From: Fragum whitleyi
Lineage: Eukaryota > Mollusca > Bivalvia > Cardiida > Cardiidae
Reading direction: 5' to 3'
Assembly (NCBI GenBank): GCA_948146395.1
Contig: OX411559.1
Span: 25,312,010 to 25,376,009 of the forward strand
Length of the DNA stretch: 64,000 nucleotides
The notes beneath the pieces were generated by a model that searched no databases, had not been told where the DNA came from, and saw only the letters and a list, made by a program, of their open reading frames with translations. Below are positions 10,888-21,841 of the stretch, one piece after another; the first letter of the stretch is position 1, and each line of letters opens with the position of its first letter. The translations under genes and the position numbers were made by a program.

Positions 10888-12823
10888 GGGTGTAGGACAA
10901 AAGCCCCCTGGGACAAAAGCCCCCTAGGACAAAAGCCCCCTGGACAAAAGCCCCTTGGGACAAAAGCCCCCTAGGATAAAAGCCCCCTAGGACAAAAACC
11001 CCACAACATAATAAATACTGGTATTTATATTTCCATTTCTTTTACTTATTACTGAATCATTTAGATAAAATGGATCATCTTTTTGTTTTATTTGCTATTT
11101 CAAAAGATGAACTTTTACAATTCTTAGCAATAGAAACTACTGTTTAAGCCCTCTTTCTGACAACCCAAAATCAGTTTTGTTTGAAATCTATTATAAGAAA
11201 ATTTAATTAGATATTTTAGCAAACAATGAAATGTACATTGAAAAGGAAAATCCAAAATTATTTATTCCTTTATTAATGTTTTTTTTTTCTTTTATTCACA
11301 CATTTTACATTCTTGAGTTCACTGAAACATAATCAATATTTTTCATTGACTTATTTCACACCTTTTTAGAGTACAAGTATAACTATACATGTAGCCTACA
11401 ACATAAAAGGTGTTGACAAAATTGATTATAAAGACAGTATATTTTTGTCTTTAAACTCCTGTTATGACCTTTTGATTATTATTTTATTAAATAACAAGTC
11501 GATTATGAAATATAAAACTAAATGGAGGATATTTTCAAAGTCATCTTTCACAGATAATTATACTCAAGAAAATATTTTTACACCCGCCTAAAATGTTAAA
11601 TTTTATTAGTCCCCTACCGGTGTTAACACCGGAGGGGACTATAGGTTTGCCCTCCGTCTGTCCGTCCGTCTGTCCATCCGTCTGTCCGTCCGTCCGTCTG
11701 TCCGCTCAAATCTGGATCCCGCGATAACTTAATAACTAAGCAAGCGTTTTTGATGAAAGTTGGTATATGACTAGATGGTAATGTGTAGATTATGCACATC
11801 ATTTTATTTTTGTTTTTCGACTTAAATTGAGGTTGCTATGGTTACAGAAATAGTGAAAATATGGCCAAAAATGGGATCCTGCGATAAGATAATAACTAAG
11901 CAAGCTAGTTTGATGAGACTTGGTATATGACTATATGGCAATGTGTAGATTATGCACATCATTTTATTTTTTTTTTTAGACTAAAATTGTTGTTGCTATG
12001 GTTACGGAAATAGTGAAAATATGGCAAAAAATATTGGATCCTGCGATAAGTTAATAAGTAAGCAAGCTAATTTGATGAGACTTGGTATATGACTAGATGG
12101 CAATATGTAGATTATGCACATCATTTTATCTTTGTTCTTTGACAAAAAGTGCGGTTGCTATGGTAACGGAAATAGTGAAAATATGGCAAAAAATGGATCC
12201 TGCAATAACTTAATAACTAAGCAAGCTAACTTGATGAAACCTGTTTTAAAATGTAAAAAAATTTATAAGCCATGTTAGTCAGGGTGGTGATGCAGCAGTA
12301 TTAATCACCTCCAGTGAAAGTTCTCATTTCTTACCAACAAGACTGAAGAAAAACATCTTGGATCAGACAAGGTAACTGTTATTGATACTATTTCTTGCAT
12401 CTGTCTATTGCTTCCATGAATTGTATAGTGGGCACAGCAGAGACAACAACTCATGTAAGTCTTGTTAAACCCTTTAACAAGACCTGGTTTTGACGTCCCT
12501 GATATAATTGGCGTGGGAAAACATTGAGACAAACAAAGCCGGTAGGGGCTTATGCCCATGTGCAACATGGCTCTTGTTCTATCTAAAATGACTAAAATAT
12601 TAATTTCTTTAAAGAATAAACAAATTAATATTCACAACTTCATATAAAAATCATAACTTTTAAGACTTTTTTCAAAAATTCACAAAAAACACTTTTTATT
12701 ATAACCATGGGGCTTTTGTCCTCTTTTCAGTTAAGGGCATGGGGCTTTTGTCCCATGGGGCTTTTGTCCATGGGGCTTTTGTCACAGGGGGCTTTTGTCC
12801 TATGGGGCTTTTGTCCGTACCCC
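10888..12823. mobile_element. foldback element with minisatellite-like termini (family L)
   Basis: The left end holds about seven copies of a 16-17 bp unit (GGACAAAAGCCCCCTA) at 10895-11003. The right end (12708-12823) holds about six copies of the complement (GGGGCTTTTGTCC). The outermost bases are GGGTGTAGGACAAAAG and the complement of GGGGTACGGACAAAAG. The octamer GTTTTTTA is duplicated exactly on both sides (10880-10887 and 12824-12831), which fixes the ends. An 8-bp duplication is typical of hAT and P elements. FoldBack elements have similarly repeated termini but 9-bp duplications. No transposase is seen. A second element (11609-12549) is nested inside. Confidence 0.85.
11609..12549. 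mobile_element. nested TTA-flanked element (family K)
   Basis: The ends are GTCCCCTACCGG and CCGGTAGGGGC, flanked by TTA on both sides (11606-11608 and 12550-12552). A 3-bp TWA duplication is typical of PIF/Harbinger. The left end adds a palindrome (ACCGGTGTTAACACCGG), then a GTCCGTCCGTC minisatellite (11645-11705), then 3-4 tandem units of about 163 bp (11709-12240). Each unit begins TGGATCCTGCGATAA and contains 'gattatgcacatcatttta'. No coding sequence is supported; the minus frame at 12305-12568 is not recognised. Confidence 0.7.
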
Positions 12824-12831
12824 GTTTTTTA

Positions 12832-14057
12832 TTATCTTTTATTTTAATTTTTTTTATTTTTATTTTTTATTTAATCAATTACGATCGATTTGTGACGAAC
12901 AATGACGAACAATGACTAGTTCTAGTATTGAAATAATGAAAATGAATAGTCAAAATGAAAGAAATCCATACAAACTATCATATTGAAGTGTGTTCTCAAA
13001 ACGGTAGATTTTCGATGGAGGGTATCTGTTTCGACCAAATATAAATTCATTAAGTGGATAAACTCTGAAGAGTTATATCTGCAATTCATTCCACCAAACT
13101 CAAATCAAACGTCGCTTTTTGTCATTATTTAAACATAAAAATTACTAAAAGCGGTCGAAATAGTTTCTAATGACATTTAAGTACTGGTTTGAATTAAGAA
13201 AATTAATGATCTTTTTTTTAACTGTTGAAATCGACTGATTTATTCGGATAAATTTCAATGAAATAAAGAGTGGAGAAAAGAAGGACGCCCCCTCGTTTGC
13301 ATTGTTATGTAAATTTGACTGGAGAGTACGCAAGGGAGATAATTACGTGAAATACATCTATTTTTGAGAATGACGAATCATTCTCAAAAATTAAGATTTT
13401 TTCAGCCGCTATTAAAGAATCTAAAGATATTAGGATACGATGGTTGCACGTCAGTGACATAAACGAGTAGCGTTAGCGACGTCGAATGTTTTCGCTCACA
13501 GTTTCGAGGGCTTACGCCATTTTAACTGACGTCATCGCGATTTTCCAAGGTTTTCCCGTAATTTTCAAAAATAGTTCGTCTAATTACATCCGAGGTTGAT
13601 CGTGAGATTGGCCTAGTGGTGTTCCGAATGAGATTATGGTGTTGATTGAACATCTCCGTCTGTATCCGCCTCCGAAAAACGGATAATCGAACGCATTTGT
13701 AAATTAAAACGACCCAGGAAAGCAGAATCTAGAAGAAACAATCACGGACAATAATATGAACGAGGAACATCCTGAAATCGTTCTTAAATGATAACTATCC
13801 TTATCCGACCGTTTTTGCATTCTGTGACCTTGATATGTTTTCCGAAGGCACGAAATCCGATTACATTGCAGTTTTAACATCCAATCAAGCCCAAGTTTAA
13901 GCTAGTCTTAAACGTCAATCTCGGGGTTTGAGTGATATCAGGCTGCACCGTTCTTCGATTATGTTCATCTCGGTACCCAATCGATTTTCAAAGAATACCG
14001 GTGACATCGTTGACAAAGTTGTCGTTCTTAGATCTATACAGTGTAAGATTCGCCTTT
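12832..14057. other. no gene seen
   Basis: Intron 3 sequence. The only clear structure is a perfect hairpin at about 13361-13390 (TTTTTGAGAATGA-CGAA-TCATTCTCAAAAA). The phrase 'ttgatcgtgagattggcctagtggtgttccgaatg' near 13598-13632 is a fragment of the dispersed repeat seen at 34.7 kb. Confidence 0.4.
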
Positions 14058-14476
14058 CTTTAAAGCTTTTCGGTGGTTTACCGAGAAATAACGGTAGATT
14101 ATCTATTGATAATCTCGCCACAAAAGCAGTGAAATTATCAAAAACTTATACCATGCTTTTGTGTATTTCATCCTATCTGACGTCATCTATGCGGGGCGAA
14201 ATAAGTGACGTCACAACGAACGTTGCATAGCAATCACGTGCAAAATGACGCGCTTTACGAAAATATGTCCTAGAAATTTCACATTTTGTCTCATTTTTGC
14301 ATAAAAGAAAAAGAATAATCGTTTGTTTTTCGATTAAGATCGATTAATATTTCATTTCGTGAACAACAAAAGCTATATTTTCACTCGTGGCTCCGCAACT
14401 CGTGAAAATATAGCTTTTGTTGTTCACTCAATGAAATATAAATCGATTTACACTCAAACAAACGATTATCCTCTAT
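14058..14476 (+). mobile_element. bipartite foldback MITE, family A, copy 2
   Basis: Collinear with the copy at 2057-2476: body with two TGACGTCA sites, then a foldback ending CGATTATCCTCTAT. Here the tip has one change (GTGGC-TCC-GCAAC). Confidence 0.8.
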
Positions 14477-14649
14477 TTATTGCTTTCGTTACTTATCTCA
14501 ACAATGTCTAGCGCCAATTAAATGGTCTTTTGTTTCTTAGTATCGTTATGTTTCCTCGAATTTTAGAAACTCAATTCATGATGGCGACAACAATTTATAA
14601 AAACATTTTTTCCTTTGTTTCAATACGCGAAATTAGCAAGAGCCGTGGC

Positions 14650-15015
14650 AATGAGTGCGTTTTGAGTGAAATTAAAGGGAGGTAATCCTTTATTGCAAAT
14701 TTTGTTCAGAATGAACAAAATTAGCGATATCTATTTCATCCATTTAAGAAAAAAATATGCGTACATGTTCTATAAAAAGCTTTGTATTTCTCCAAAACAT
14801 ATCAGACGCTTATAATTTCAATTACATAATAAGATCGCGATTTGTTTGAAGCTATATCTATTTTTAATGTAGTTGTTGATCTTTTCTTTTCAGTAATTTC
14901 GGAGCACTTTTTCATGCTTAAATTGAGTGTTTGGAATAAATGAATGGAGTTCTGAATGAACGATTTAGAATGGTCTCGATTGGGATGAATGTTAATTTCA
15001 TGATGTAACTCACTG
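14650..15015. mobile_element. family E MITE, left-truncated, copy 2
   Basis: It contains the family E phrases 'gtgaaattaaagggaggtaa' and 'ttcagaatgaacaaaattag' and ends in the family terminus 'ttaatttcatgatgtaactcactg' followed by TA. The left terminus is missing. The right end directly abuts exon 3 and supplies its splice donor. Confidence 0.6.
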
Positions 15016-15018
15016 TAC

Positions 15019-15217
15019 CTGATAATCTGTCTCTGCCAATAGTATCTCTAAGACATAAGTTGTATTTGGATAGTCAACAAACAGGTCCGAGTCTTCTTGT
15101 CTACCCCATTGACCGTTCTTGAATGTATTATACGTTGTTATGTTAAAATCGTACTTCACTCCCATACTAAAGAGGATGAACCCTGGGGATGTTGTCGCAT
15201 ATAATCGAAATAATATC
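15019..15217 (-). CDS. secreted galectin-like gene, exon 3 (core of the carbohydrate-recognition domain)
   Basis: Acceptor cgttatacag and donor CAG|GTACAGTGAG bound a 199-nt exon open in one frame (residues 124-190). It contains NTFKNGQWGRQE (154-165), the galectin signature with Trp161 and the following Glu165, and ends ETDYQ, leading into exon 4 in phase 0. The upstream HxNxR motif of sugar-binding galectins is not preserved: the region reads GVKYDFN. Ligand specificity is therefore probably altered, or sugar binding may be lost. Two sequons (N149-IT, N175-TT) fit a secreted product. The donor GTACAG is made of bases from a family E MITE terminus. Confidence 0.78.
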
Positions 15218-16691
15218 CTGTATAACGGATAAATATAAAATATTTAGCGAGTTTTCATGATCCTATATGAATCTATATAAATGAAAAAAAAAAAAAAACC
15301 AACAACATAGTATTGAATGAAAGGTCAATATCGAATATATAAAGTGATTCGTCTATAAAAAAGGAGGTCCATTGGATAAATATCAATCTTACTCTGGCTG
15401 AAAGATGCATAATGATTTTAAGACAAAATGTTAGTTGTGATGCTTTGAATACCGTTTAACATCGCTTATAACAATGTGTTCCCACCTTAAGCACCAAACC
15501 ATGGATTTCTTGTACAGTTTGAAACATTGTGATACAGACAAGTTGAATGATTTTTCAATGATTTCGGAATAAAATTGAATGAGTGCGACTTGTGAGTTTT
15601 GTATGGAATTAAAGGGAGGTAATAAATATTGATAATTTTGTTCATGACCCACAACAACCTTTAGACGATAAAAAGGGCAATAAAAACGTTTTCTAAAATG
15701 GTTTATTACTTTAGTGAGTTGATGTTAATGCAATCGTGTAAAGGCTGACAAAAACAACAACAACAACAAAAAAACCCGGCATGTCTGCTAATATCCTTGG
15801 GCCTGTTTTACTTACGATCATTATTTGCGCACGTTAAAAACTAAAGTTGATTCTATAGTAGTATCTAAACATGGATTTCTGCAATGAATAGAAAAAGAAA
15901 AAAAAAAAACGCCTACGGTTTGTGATTTACTATCGATCTTGCGAAAAAAAATCGTAAGCCAAAATCTAAAATCTGTTTTTTTTTCATTCATTGTTAGATT
16001 CTGTCCTGCAATATCTTTAGAAGACGATTCAAATGATATGATACATGACATAATGCTATTTTTAGTTTCTTCTGTAGAGGCAACTTTGATTTTCGACTTA
16101 CGCAAAAAAATGATCTTAAGATCGTTAGTAAAACAGGCCTCCCTGGTCAGGTACATCAGCCGCACCACTAACCGAGCGTGACACACATTTCAGGCAGGCA
16201 ACTAGAGTGCACCAGTCCTGACTTGGCGAAAATGACACTGCTCCGAATAAATGAGCCCATGTGTTGCATTTTCTACAATTTTGAGAAGCCTAGACAATTA
16301 CAAAGTGGTAATATAATTAATATTGGCTCATAGCCGAAAGAGGGGTAAAACCTCGTGAGTCTCAAGAGCGCAAAAGGTTTGATTAGGCTGTGCAAATGCA
16401 CAGGCTGGCCAGAGACCTTGATTTGCGCACATGTGAAAATTATGAAATGTTACGCACGAACTCAATCTAGTTTTACGGATTTTTGCGAAAATTTAGTAAT
16501 AATTTAGTCTTAGCTGTGTCCATCAATGTTCGTGCGATCTGATTGGCTTAAAGATTGGTTTAATTACGCAATAAAAGAAATTTTGAGTATGCAGCTATTT
16601 TGTAAGCTTCAACAAGTCCAATTTACAATTATATATAATTATGAACAAATCTTTACGAAACTTGCTTCATGATATTAGGTTATGAAATATA
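15218..16691. other. intron 2, repeat fragments only
   Basis: A family E fragment lies at about 15540-15650 ('ggaattaaagggaggtaata'). An AAC microsatellite is at 15750-15775. An old inverted repeat, also seen near 3640-3860, spans about 15800-16150 and produces the frames at 15821-16186. No exon is supported. Confidence 0.4.
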
Positions 16692-16826
16692 AAGAGATTA
16701 TTTATTGATTTCCTGCAGGTATGAAGCTTAAAACCCAATTACATTCATGTATGAATCATACAGTGTAATTATGTTTTAAGTTTCATGCCTCAGTGAAATA
16801 AACAAATACTGTCTTCATCTCTTAAT
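16692..16826. repeat. foldback element, family R, copy 2
   Basis: Arms of about 55 bp meet near 16757; GGTATGAAGCTTAAAACCCA pairs with the complement ending TTCATGCCTC. It is related to 1583-1714. Confidence 0.6.
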
Positions 16827-16921
16827 AAAAATAAACTTGTTTGAGCAGAGCCCCCCTTTTTAGGTCTTCGTCGTTCCAGACTACTCATACTCAATTTACA
16901 AGGGAAGGTTAAAATACCAAC

Positions 16922-17010
16922 AATTTAAGTTCCTTCAGAGCAAATGTGATAGCTATTGAGGATCCGCTTCCGATCTGTCCGGGCAGTTCTAGAAATCCAG
17001 TATCCATGGT
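16922..17010 (-). CDS. secreted galectin-like gene, exon 2
   Basis: The acceptor tattctacag opens an 89-nt exon (residues 95-123 plus two bases) reading TMDTGFLELPGQIGSGSSIA, the N-terminal strand pattern of a galectin domain (LPG..I.-GSSI.I). Exon 1 ends in phase 0 and joins in frame. The donor required for the frame of exon 3 is TT|GTTGGT at 16921-16916, which is weak. A stronger-looking GTATTT three bases on would break the frame of exon 3. Without a splice, the reading frame ends in TAA at 16909, which would give a truncated product. The foldback element C (17022-17391) starts 11 bp upstream of the exon, so its end forms the intron's 3' tract. Confidence 0.65.
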
Positions 17011-17021
17011 CTGTAGAATAA

Positions 17022-17391
17022 ATAGAGGATATTGAATGAGTGGTCATTGAATACTGAATTTATTAAACGAGTCATCTATATATTTTTAGATGACGAGTTT
17101 AATAAATTCTGTATTTTATGAGCACAAATTTTATATTCTGTTTATAATATGACCCTAATTTTTGCGAAAAATCGTCAAAATTCTTGAATTTCAACGTTTC
17201 AATTTTCCGCGAAACTTATAACGTCGTTTAAAAATGACGTCACAAAGCATAGATTATGACGTCATTTTCGTGGTTACAATATAGCGTTGCTATTCGCGCT
17301 GAGCTCATTTGCATAGTGTAATAACACCCGTGTGATATCAATAATATCCAACGGGATTATTTCACTCCGGCAACGTCGGTCATATTATAAA
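17022..17391 (-). mobile_element. bipartite foldback MITE, family C, copy 3 (reversed, tip deleted)
   Basis: It begins ATAGAGGATATTGAATGAG and ends CGTCGGTCATATTATAA. The two foldback arms are joined by a short AT sequence: the GGC-NNN-GCC tip present in the other C copies has been lost. It contains TGACGTCA at about 17234 and a second one near 17259. Confidence 0.7.
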
Positions 17392-17465
17392 TCAGTAATA
17401 CAGGTCGTGAAAAGTTATCGAGAATCGGCAGTTTGTGGGGAAATGGTATTGTGATAACATCTAGG

Positions 17466-17640
17466 TTACAGTTAGTAGCATCGTGAAATTTACTGTCATT
17501 GCGATCAAAAACTATTCTAAATCGCTCATTCAGCGCTCCATTCTGTCATTCCAAACACTCACTAAAACCATTCAAAAACGCCCAAATTGACTTAAAATTT
17601 TAAGATCAACAACTACTGTTAAAATAACAACAACAACAAC
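17466..17640. mobile_element. family E MITE fragment
   Basis: It starts TTACAGTTAGTAGCATCGTG and continues with family E phrases ('cattcagcgctccattctgt', 'ccaaacactcactaaaacca'). The far end is unclear. An ACA trinucleotide run sits at 17618-17640. Another terminus (CAGTTAAGAACATCATGAAA) is at 18243-18262. Confidence 0.5.
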
Positions 17641-18707
17641 AATCAAAGCACTGAAAGTACTGACGGTAGACGTTTCTGTTGGCATGCTAGAGTGATTGTT
17701 CCATTTTGTTGAGAAAAGAGAAATTTTACATCCAAAATTACGATAAAGAGAAAATGACCAAAGTTTGCATCTCGCTTAGATATACATTTCTCAACATATA
17801 TCGTCGATCGTCAACCAAAGTCCTGTAATTACTAGTACAAGGTTTCGATCACTGAAGGCATTATGCCGGGAGGTTTAAAGAGTGATTGTCAGATCAATCG
17901 GGTATAAAAGGAAAGACAGACAATTAGATGATCTAGGTCATTTTTCTTATTTTGTAATGCTAATCTATTCTTCGTAATCGCTTAATTCAAATTATGGTGT
18001 TATCTGCTTAAAAAATTCTATAAAAATATAATAATTAATTGTTCCGCGATTTCCGATTGCTCCTGTGGTTGTACTTCCTGGTTTGTGTTGAACATGATCC
18101 GGGCCCGAAATTTTAAAACTTTTCTCGTGCTCATCTGAGAATTTTCTCAAACTTGGAATTTAAGTAAATGTTGGAGCATAAAATTTATTATTTAGTGACA
18201 ATTTATTAATATTACCTATTATATTCATCGATTGATATTAGTACAGTTAAGAACATCATGAAATTTACAATATGAATAAGAATAGAAAAAGGAATAGCAA
18301 TGAATAGACTAAGAGCCAGTATACCCCCCCCCCCCACCCCCCTCCACACGGGGAATTTTTGGGACTATGTTTTTTGAAAGCCCAATGTTTACCGAGTATA
18401 TTCTGAAAGTCTGCAACTTGGCTGTTGGGGCTTTTAGGAATTATTGAGGTCAAAGTTCAACAGGTGAACTTTTCTATGAAAGAAAAAAATGAGCTGGATT
18501 TGAAATGGTATGTTCAATTATCTTTTCATTTCAATCAAAGTATAAAAAACACCAAATAACAAACAAATATTGACAATTGGTGAAATATGAATATAAGTAT
18601 AGTTAAGTAAAGTTGGTATAATTACATCTATGACATTAATTTGAAGTTTTGGTAAATTCTAGGTTGGACACAAAAAGACGTTTATGGTCTTTGGTCCTGA
18701 AAATGAA

Positions 18708-19125
18708 ATAGAGGATAATCGTTTGTTTCAGTGTAAGATCGATTGATATTTCATTGAGTGAACAACAAAAGCTATATTTTCACGAGTGGCGGAGCCACGA
18801 GTGAAAATATAGCTTCTGTTGTTCACGAATGAAATATAAATCGATCTTACACGAAAAACAAATGATTATTCTATTTCTTTAATGCAAAAATGAGACAAAA
18901 AGTGAAATTTCTATGACATATTTCCATAAAGCGCGTCATTTTGCGCGTGATTGCTATGCAACGTTAATTGTGACGTCACTTATTTCGCCCCGCATAGATG
19001 ACGTCAGTTGGATGAAATGCAGAAAAGCAGTGTTTAATTTTTTTATAATTTCACTGCTTTTGCGGTGAGATTATCAAGTGATAATCTACCGTTATTTCTC
19101 GATAAACAATCGAAAAGCATTAAAG
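18708..19125 (-). mobile_element. bipartite foldback MITE, family A, copy 3 (reversed)
   Basis: The outer foldback end is ATAGAGGATAATCG. The tip reads GAGTGGCGGAGCCACGAG. The inner end is ATTATTCTATTT, followed by the body bounded by CTTTAATGC (18887-18895) and GCATTAAAG (19117-19125). Two TGACGTCA sites are present. It lies in intron 1 of the galectin-like gene. A C-run is at 18324-18352. Confidence 0.8.
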
Positions 19126-19536
19126 AATGGTCAGTATTCTGTGTTACTATTCAACTGGCAGGGCGTGGTTTAGCACTGACCTAATTTTGCCAGTTTACTT
19201 TTCAATATTTTGGAATCTTTCAAAGATGACTCCGCCATTATCGTTAATGCGTGCAAATAACTGTACCCTAACCCCAAAAAGCATTTACGTGTTCGGGGAA
19301 AGTAAACACATTTTATAGTTTGGTTACCAAAGCCTCGTAACTTCACCTTATAAAAGCTGAAGTTACAAAGCTTTGGTTATCAACCTATGATTAATGGCTT
19401 CAAGTTTAATATGTCGAATATCAAAAGAATGAAGTAATTGTAAATGAAAGCTCATTTACCTTAACCTTAAATGCAACGACCCGTTACTTAGGATCCACCC
19501 TGCCAGGGCAATAATCATGGATTATATAAGCAACTT

Positions 19537-19690
19537 AATAGTAAATAATTGTTTGTTACAGTATAAGATCAATCTATATTGCATTATGTGAAAAACAAAA
19601 ACTATATATATATTATTATATATTGTTTCACGAGTGGCGGAGCGTTCAATGGAATATCAACGATCTTATTCGAAAACCAAACGGTTATTA
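19537..19690. mobile_element. degenerate family A foldback
   Basis: Only the foldback part is recognisable: GTTTGTTACAGTATAAGATC at the start, GTTTCACGAGTGGCGGAGC at the tip, and GATCTTATTCGAAAACCAAA on the way out. The second arm is partly deleted. Confidence 0.5.
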
Positions 19691-20235
19691 CATTTTTAAT
19701 TCAATTTAACGATGTTGTGTACTGTACACATGAAACAAAATTATGCTGGCTGATCTTTAGGAGTCTTAACTATCTTCCAAAGAATTGCATATTTTGTGGA
19801 CAGCATGAAAGAATTAAAGAATAAATGTTTAGAACAAGTAGAATGTACAATGTTACAGTGTACAATTAATTGATTAATTGAATCGCATTTTACGCCGTTA
19901 AGAACTTATTCTTAAGCTATATCGCGGCTGATAGAGCACAAAACAAAGGTTACCAGTACTAACAAAGAATTTACGGGGTGTTTTTGTAACACGAATGTTT
20001 CTAATGATTAATTATGTATGGAGGTCAATAGGAACCATACACAAATTTTCGGTAACTTTATATCTTAATTGCATTTTGCAAGAAGAAAAAAAATCAATTT
20101 AAATCAGTTTTAGTCGATTAGAGAACTTTATATAATTTTTAATGTTATGACTCAGCTTCTTTGAATTCTATTTGACGTTCACCCTTAACAAATCGACATA
20201 GAGTAAATGTTAAACGAAAACGAGACTTTCCTTAC

Positions 20236-20517
20236 CGGTTCAAACATCTCCCCATACATTCTTTTTAGAAAGTAGACGTTACCCTGTATTATCGTCCTGT
20301 TGGTAAACCAAGAATCCGGGAGAGACGTGCATTCTTGTGTCGTAGTGTCGTACCTGACACCGAGGGTCTGTTTGTGCTTCATTACGACACATATGAGAAC
20401 CTCGATAGATATTTCAGTCGTCTGTCCGTTGAGCATCAAGGCAAAATGAGCTCTACTAGCTTTACCAATGCAACCCGACACCATGAGTAATATGCACAAA
20501 GACAATTGGCTGATCAT
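20236..20517 (-). CDS. secreted galectin-like protein gene, exon 1 (signal peptide and PAN-like segment)
   Basis: This is the first exon of a four-exon gene (20517-20236, 17010-16922, 15217-15019, 5975-5853) for a 230-residue protein. The exon encodes 94 residues and ends at a strong donor (CCG|GTAAGG) in phase 0. Residues 1-20 are a signal peptide (hydrophobic SLCILLMVSGCIG). Residues 37-66 (SIEVLICVV...GVRYDTTTQECTSL, Cys43 and Cys63) resemble a small PAN/apple fold. There is a sequon at N73. Exons 2-4 add one galectin domain. Galectins usually lack a signal peptide, so a PAN-like/galectin secreted protein is unusual; comparable secreted lectins take part in mollusc immunity and mucus, which is inference here. 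Introns are 3.2, 1.7 and 9.0 kb and full of MITEs. Fragments of E and C elements lie 90-220 bp upstream of the start. Confidence 0.7.
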
Positions 20518-20611
20518 TTCGTCAACCTATGAATAGCAAAAAGAATCAAGTCTTTGAAAAATCACTCTTTAAATAAAAGCATTGAACCTTGAACCTGACG
20601 TTTTGAAATAG

Positions 20612-20745
20612 TTTGAGGGAGTGTTTGGAATGAATGAATGATGCGCTGAGTTAGCGATTTAGCTTGGTTTTGATTGAGACGATGTCAACTTCGCGATGTA
20701 ACTAACTTTATAATATGACCTACGTCGCGGGAGTGAAAAAAAAAA
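20612..20745. mobile_element. fragments of families E and C upstream of the galectin-like gene
   Basis: A family E right end ('ggagtgtttggaatgaatga' ... GCGATGTAACTAAC) runs directly into a family C left end (TTATAATATGACCTACGTCG), which breaks off into an A-rich tract at about 20737. Both are truncated. Confidence 0.55.
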
Positions 20746-20939
20746 CAAAAACAAATACCGTTGGTTCAATGTTATATGAAGTGAAATTCAGTTTAAAAGC
20801 AAACTGTACTATTGACAGACACAGAAAATCTAATCGGGTGATACCCCCAAATATGAAATTGTTATACCAAAATATAACATGATTGAGTTATTTGATGTGG
20901 CGTGATTTATGGTAAAAAGATGTCAAATAGAACAACATT

Positions 20940-21256
20940 TTATCTTATAACTATACAAGTATCCGTATGATAACAACCCGTATGATATTTTTTATGATAT
21001 CACATAGTTATTTTTAGAACAATAATATCATACAGTTATTTTTAGAAACTAGCATTTAAGTTAGAAACATCGACTAAAACAAGACAAAAAGAGGTTATAA
21101 GATAAATATAATACGTACTAAGTGTATTGTATGAAAAAATATCTAACTCGGTTGTGAGAATTGGTAATTGTCTCGGCAGAGCCTCGACAATGATCAATTC
21201 TCCCAACCTCGTTAGATATTTTTTTCCATACAAAACACTAAGTACGTATTATATAT
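20940..21256 (+). mobile_element. bipartite foldback MITE, family B, copy 1
   Basis: The body (20940-21105) is bounded by TTATCTTATAAC and GTTATAAGATAA. The foldback (21107-21254) runs from TATAATACGTACTAAGTG to its complement. The tip reads TC-GGC-AGA-GCC-TC (21171-21183). Four further copies are at 24531, 26193, 43655 and 61951. Frames in this interval are by-products of the palindrome. Confidence 0.8.
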
Positions 21257-21278
21257 ATATCATTAAAAGAAAAGAAGT

Positions 21279-21425
21279 CATAGATCAATTAGTAATACAT
21301 TTATTGATGAACGATTTTAACGAGCAATTGCCTACAGAAAACTTGTATAATAATGCAATCAGTTAAGAGCGAAAGATTTTCGAGTCTAAATTAGTCGCGG
21401 AAAGAAATAGTTTGAAAACGAAAAT
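21279..21425 (+). pseudogene. small-ORF paralogue with an in-frame stop
   Basis: It is collinear and gap-free with the 59-codon ORF at 21842-22021 (about 90% identical by eye). It reads DQLVIHLLMNDFNEQLPTEN and so on. One Leu codon (TTA) has become TAA at about 21364, so the frame is broken while the downstream part still reads ERKIFESKLVAERNSLKTKI. Function unknown. Confidence 0.45.
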
Positions 21426-21841
21426 TATATTTCGGTTAAGCTTTGGCGAAATAATGACAAGTTATTTTTTTTTCATTGAAGTAAATGGTGACCATAACAC
21501 CACACAAACAGTCTGGATGCGCTGTATTGTGTTATGTAATGGTATCCAAATAGTATGACTGCAACCTTTTATTGGAGGAGCTTGCTGTTTTGAGTCGTGG
21601 ATCGAAAACAAATGTTCTGAAAGGGAGGGCCAAATAGCGTGTTTTGATAGATAAATATTTTTTCACAATACAAAAATGTATGTTATATCTCATCTTCATG
21701 TATGCTTTACTTATCACCTAGACTTTCTTCTATCGTTTTGTCTTTCTTCTTTTATTCACTCTCATTGTTCAAATGTTTTTCACATTTCACAACCTTGTCA
21801 TAGATTTGATGAATATTTGTTCCAACTTATATTCTTCATAG

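Noticed and set aside
12305..12568. 87-codon minus frame in the nested K element
   Set aside because: It crosses the end of the element, has no recognisable domain and starts beyond the TTA duplication.
15821..16186. 121-codon minus frame with an 80-codon frame opposite
   Set aside because: Both strands are open over a diverged inverted repeat; related sequence near 3640-3860 is non-coding.
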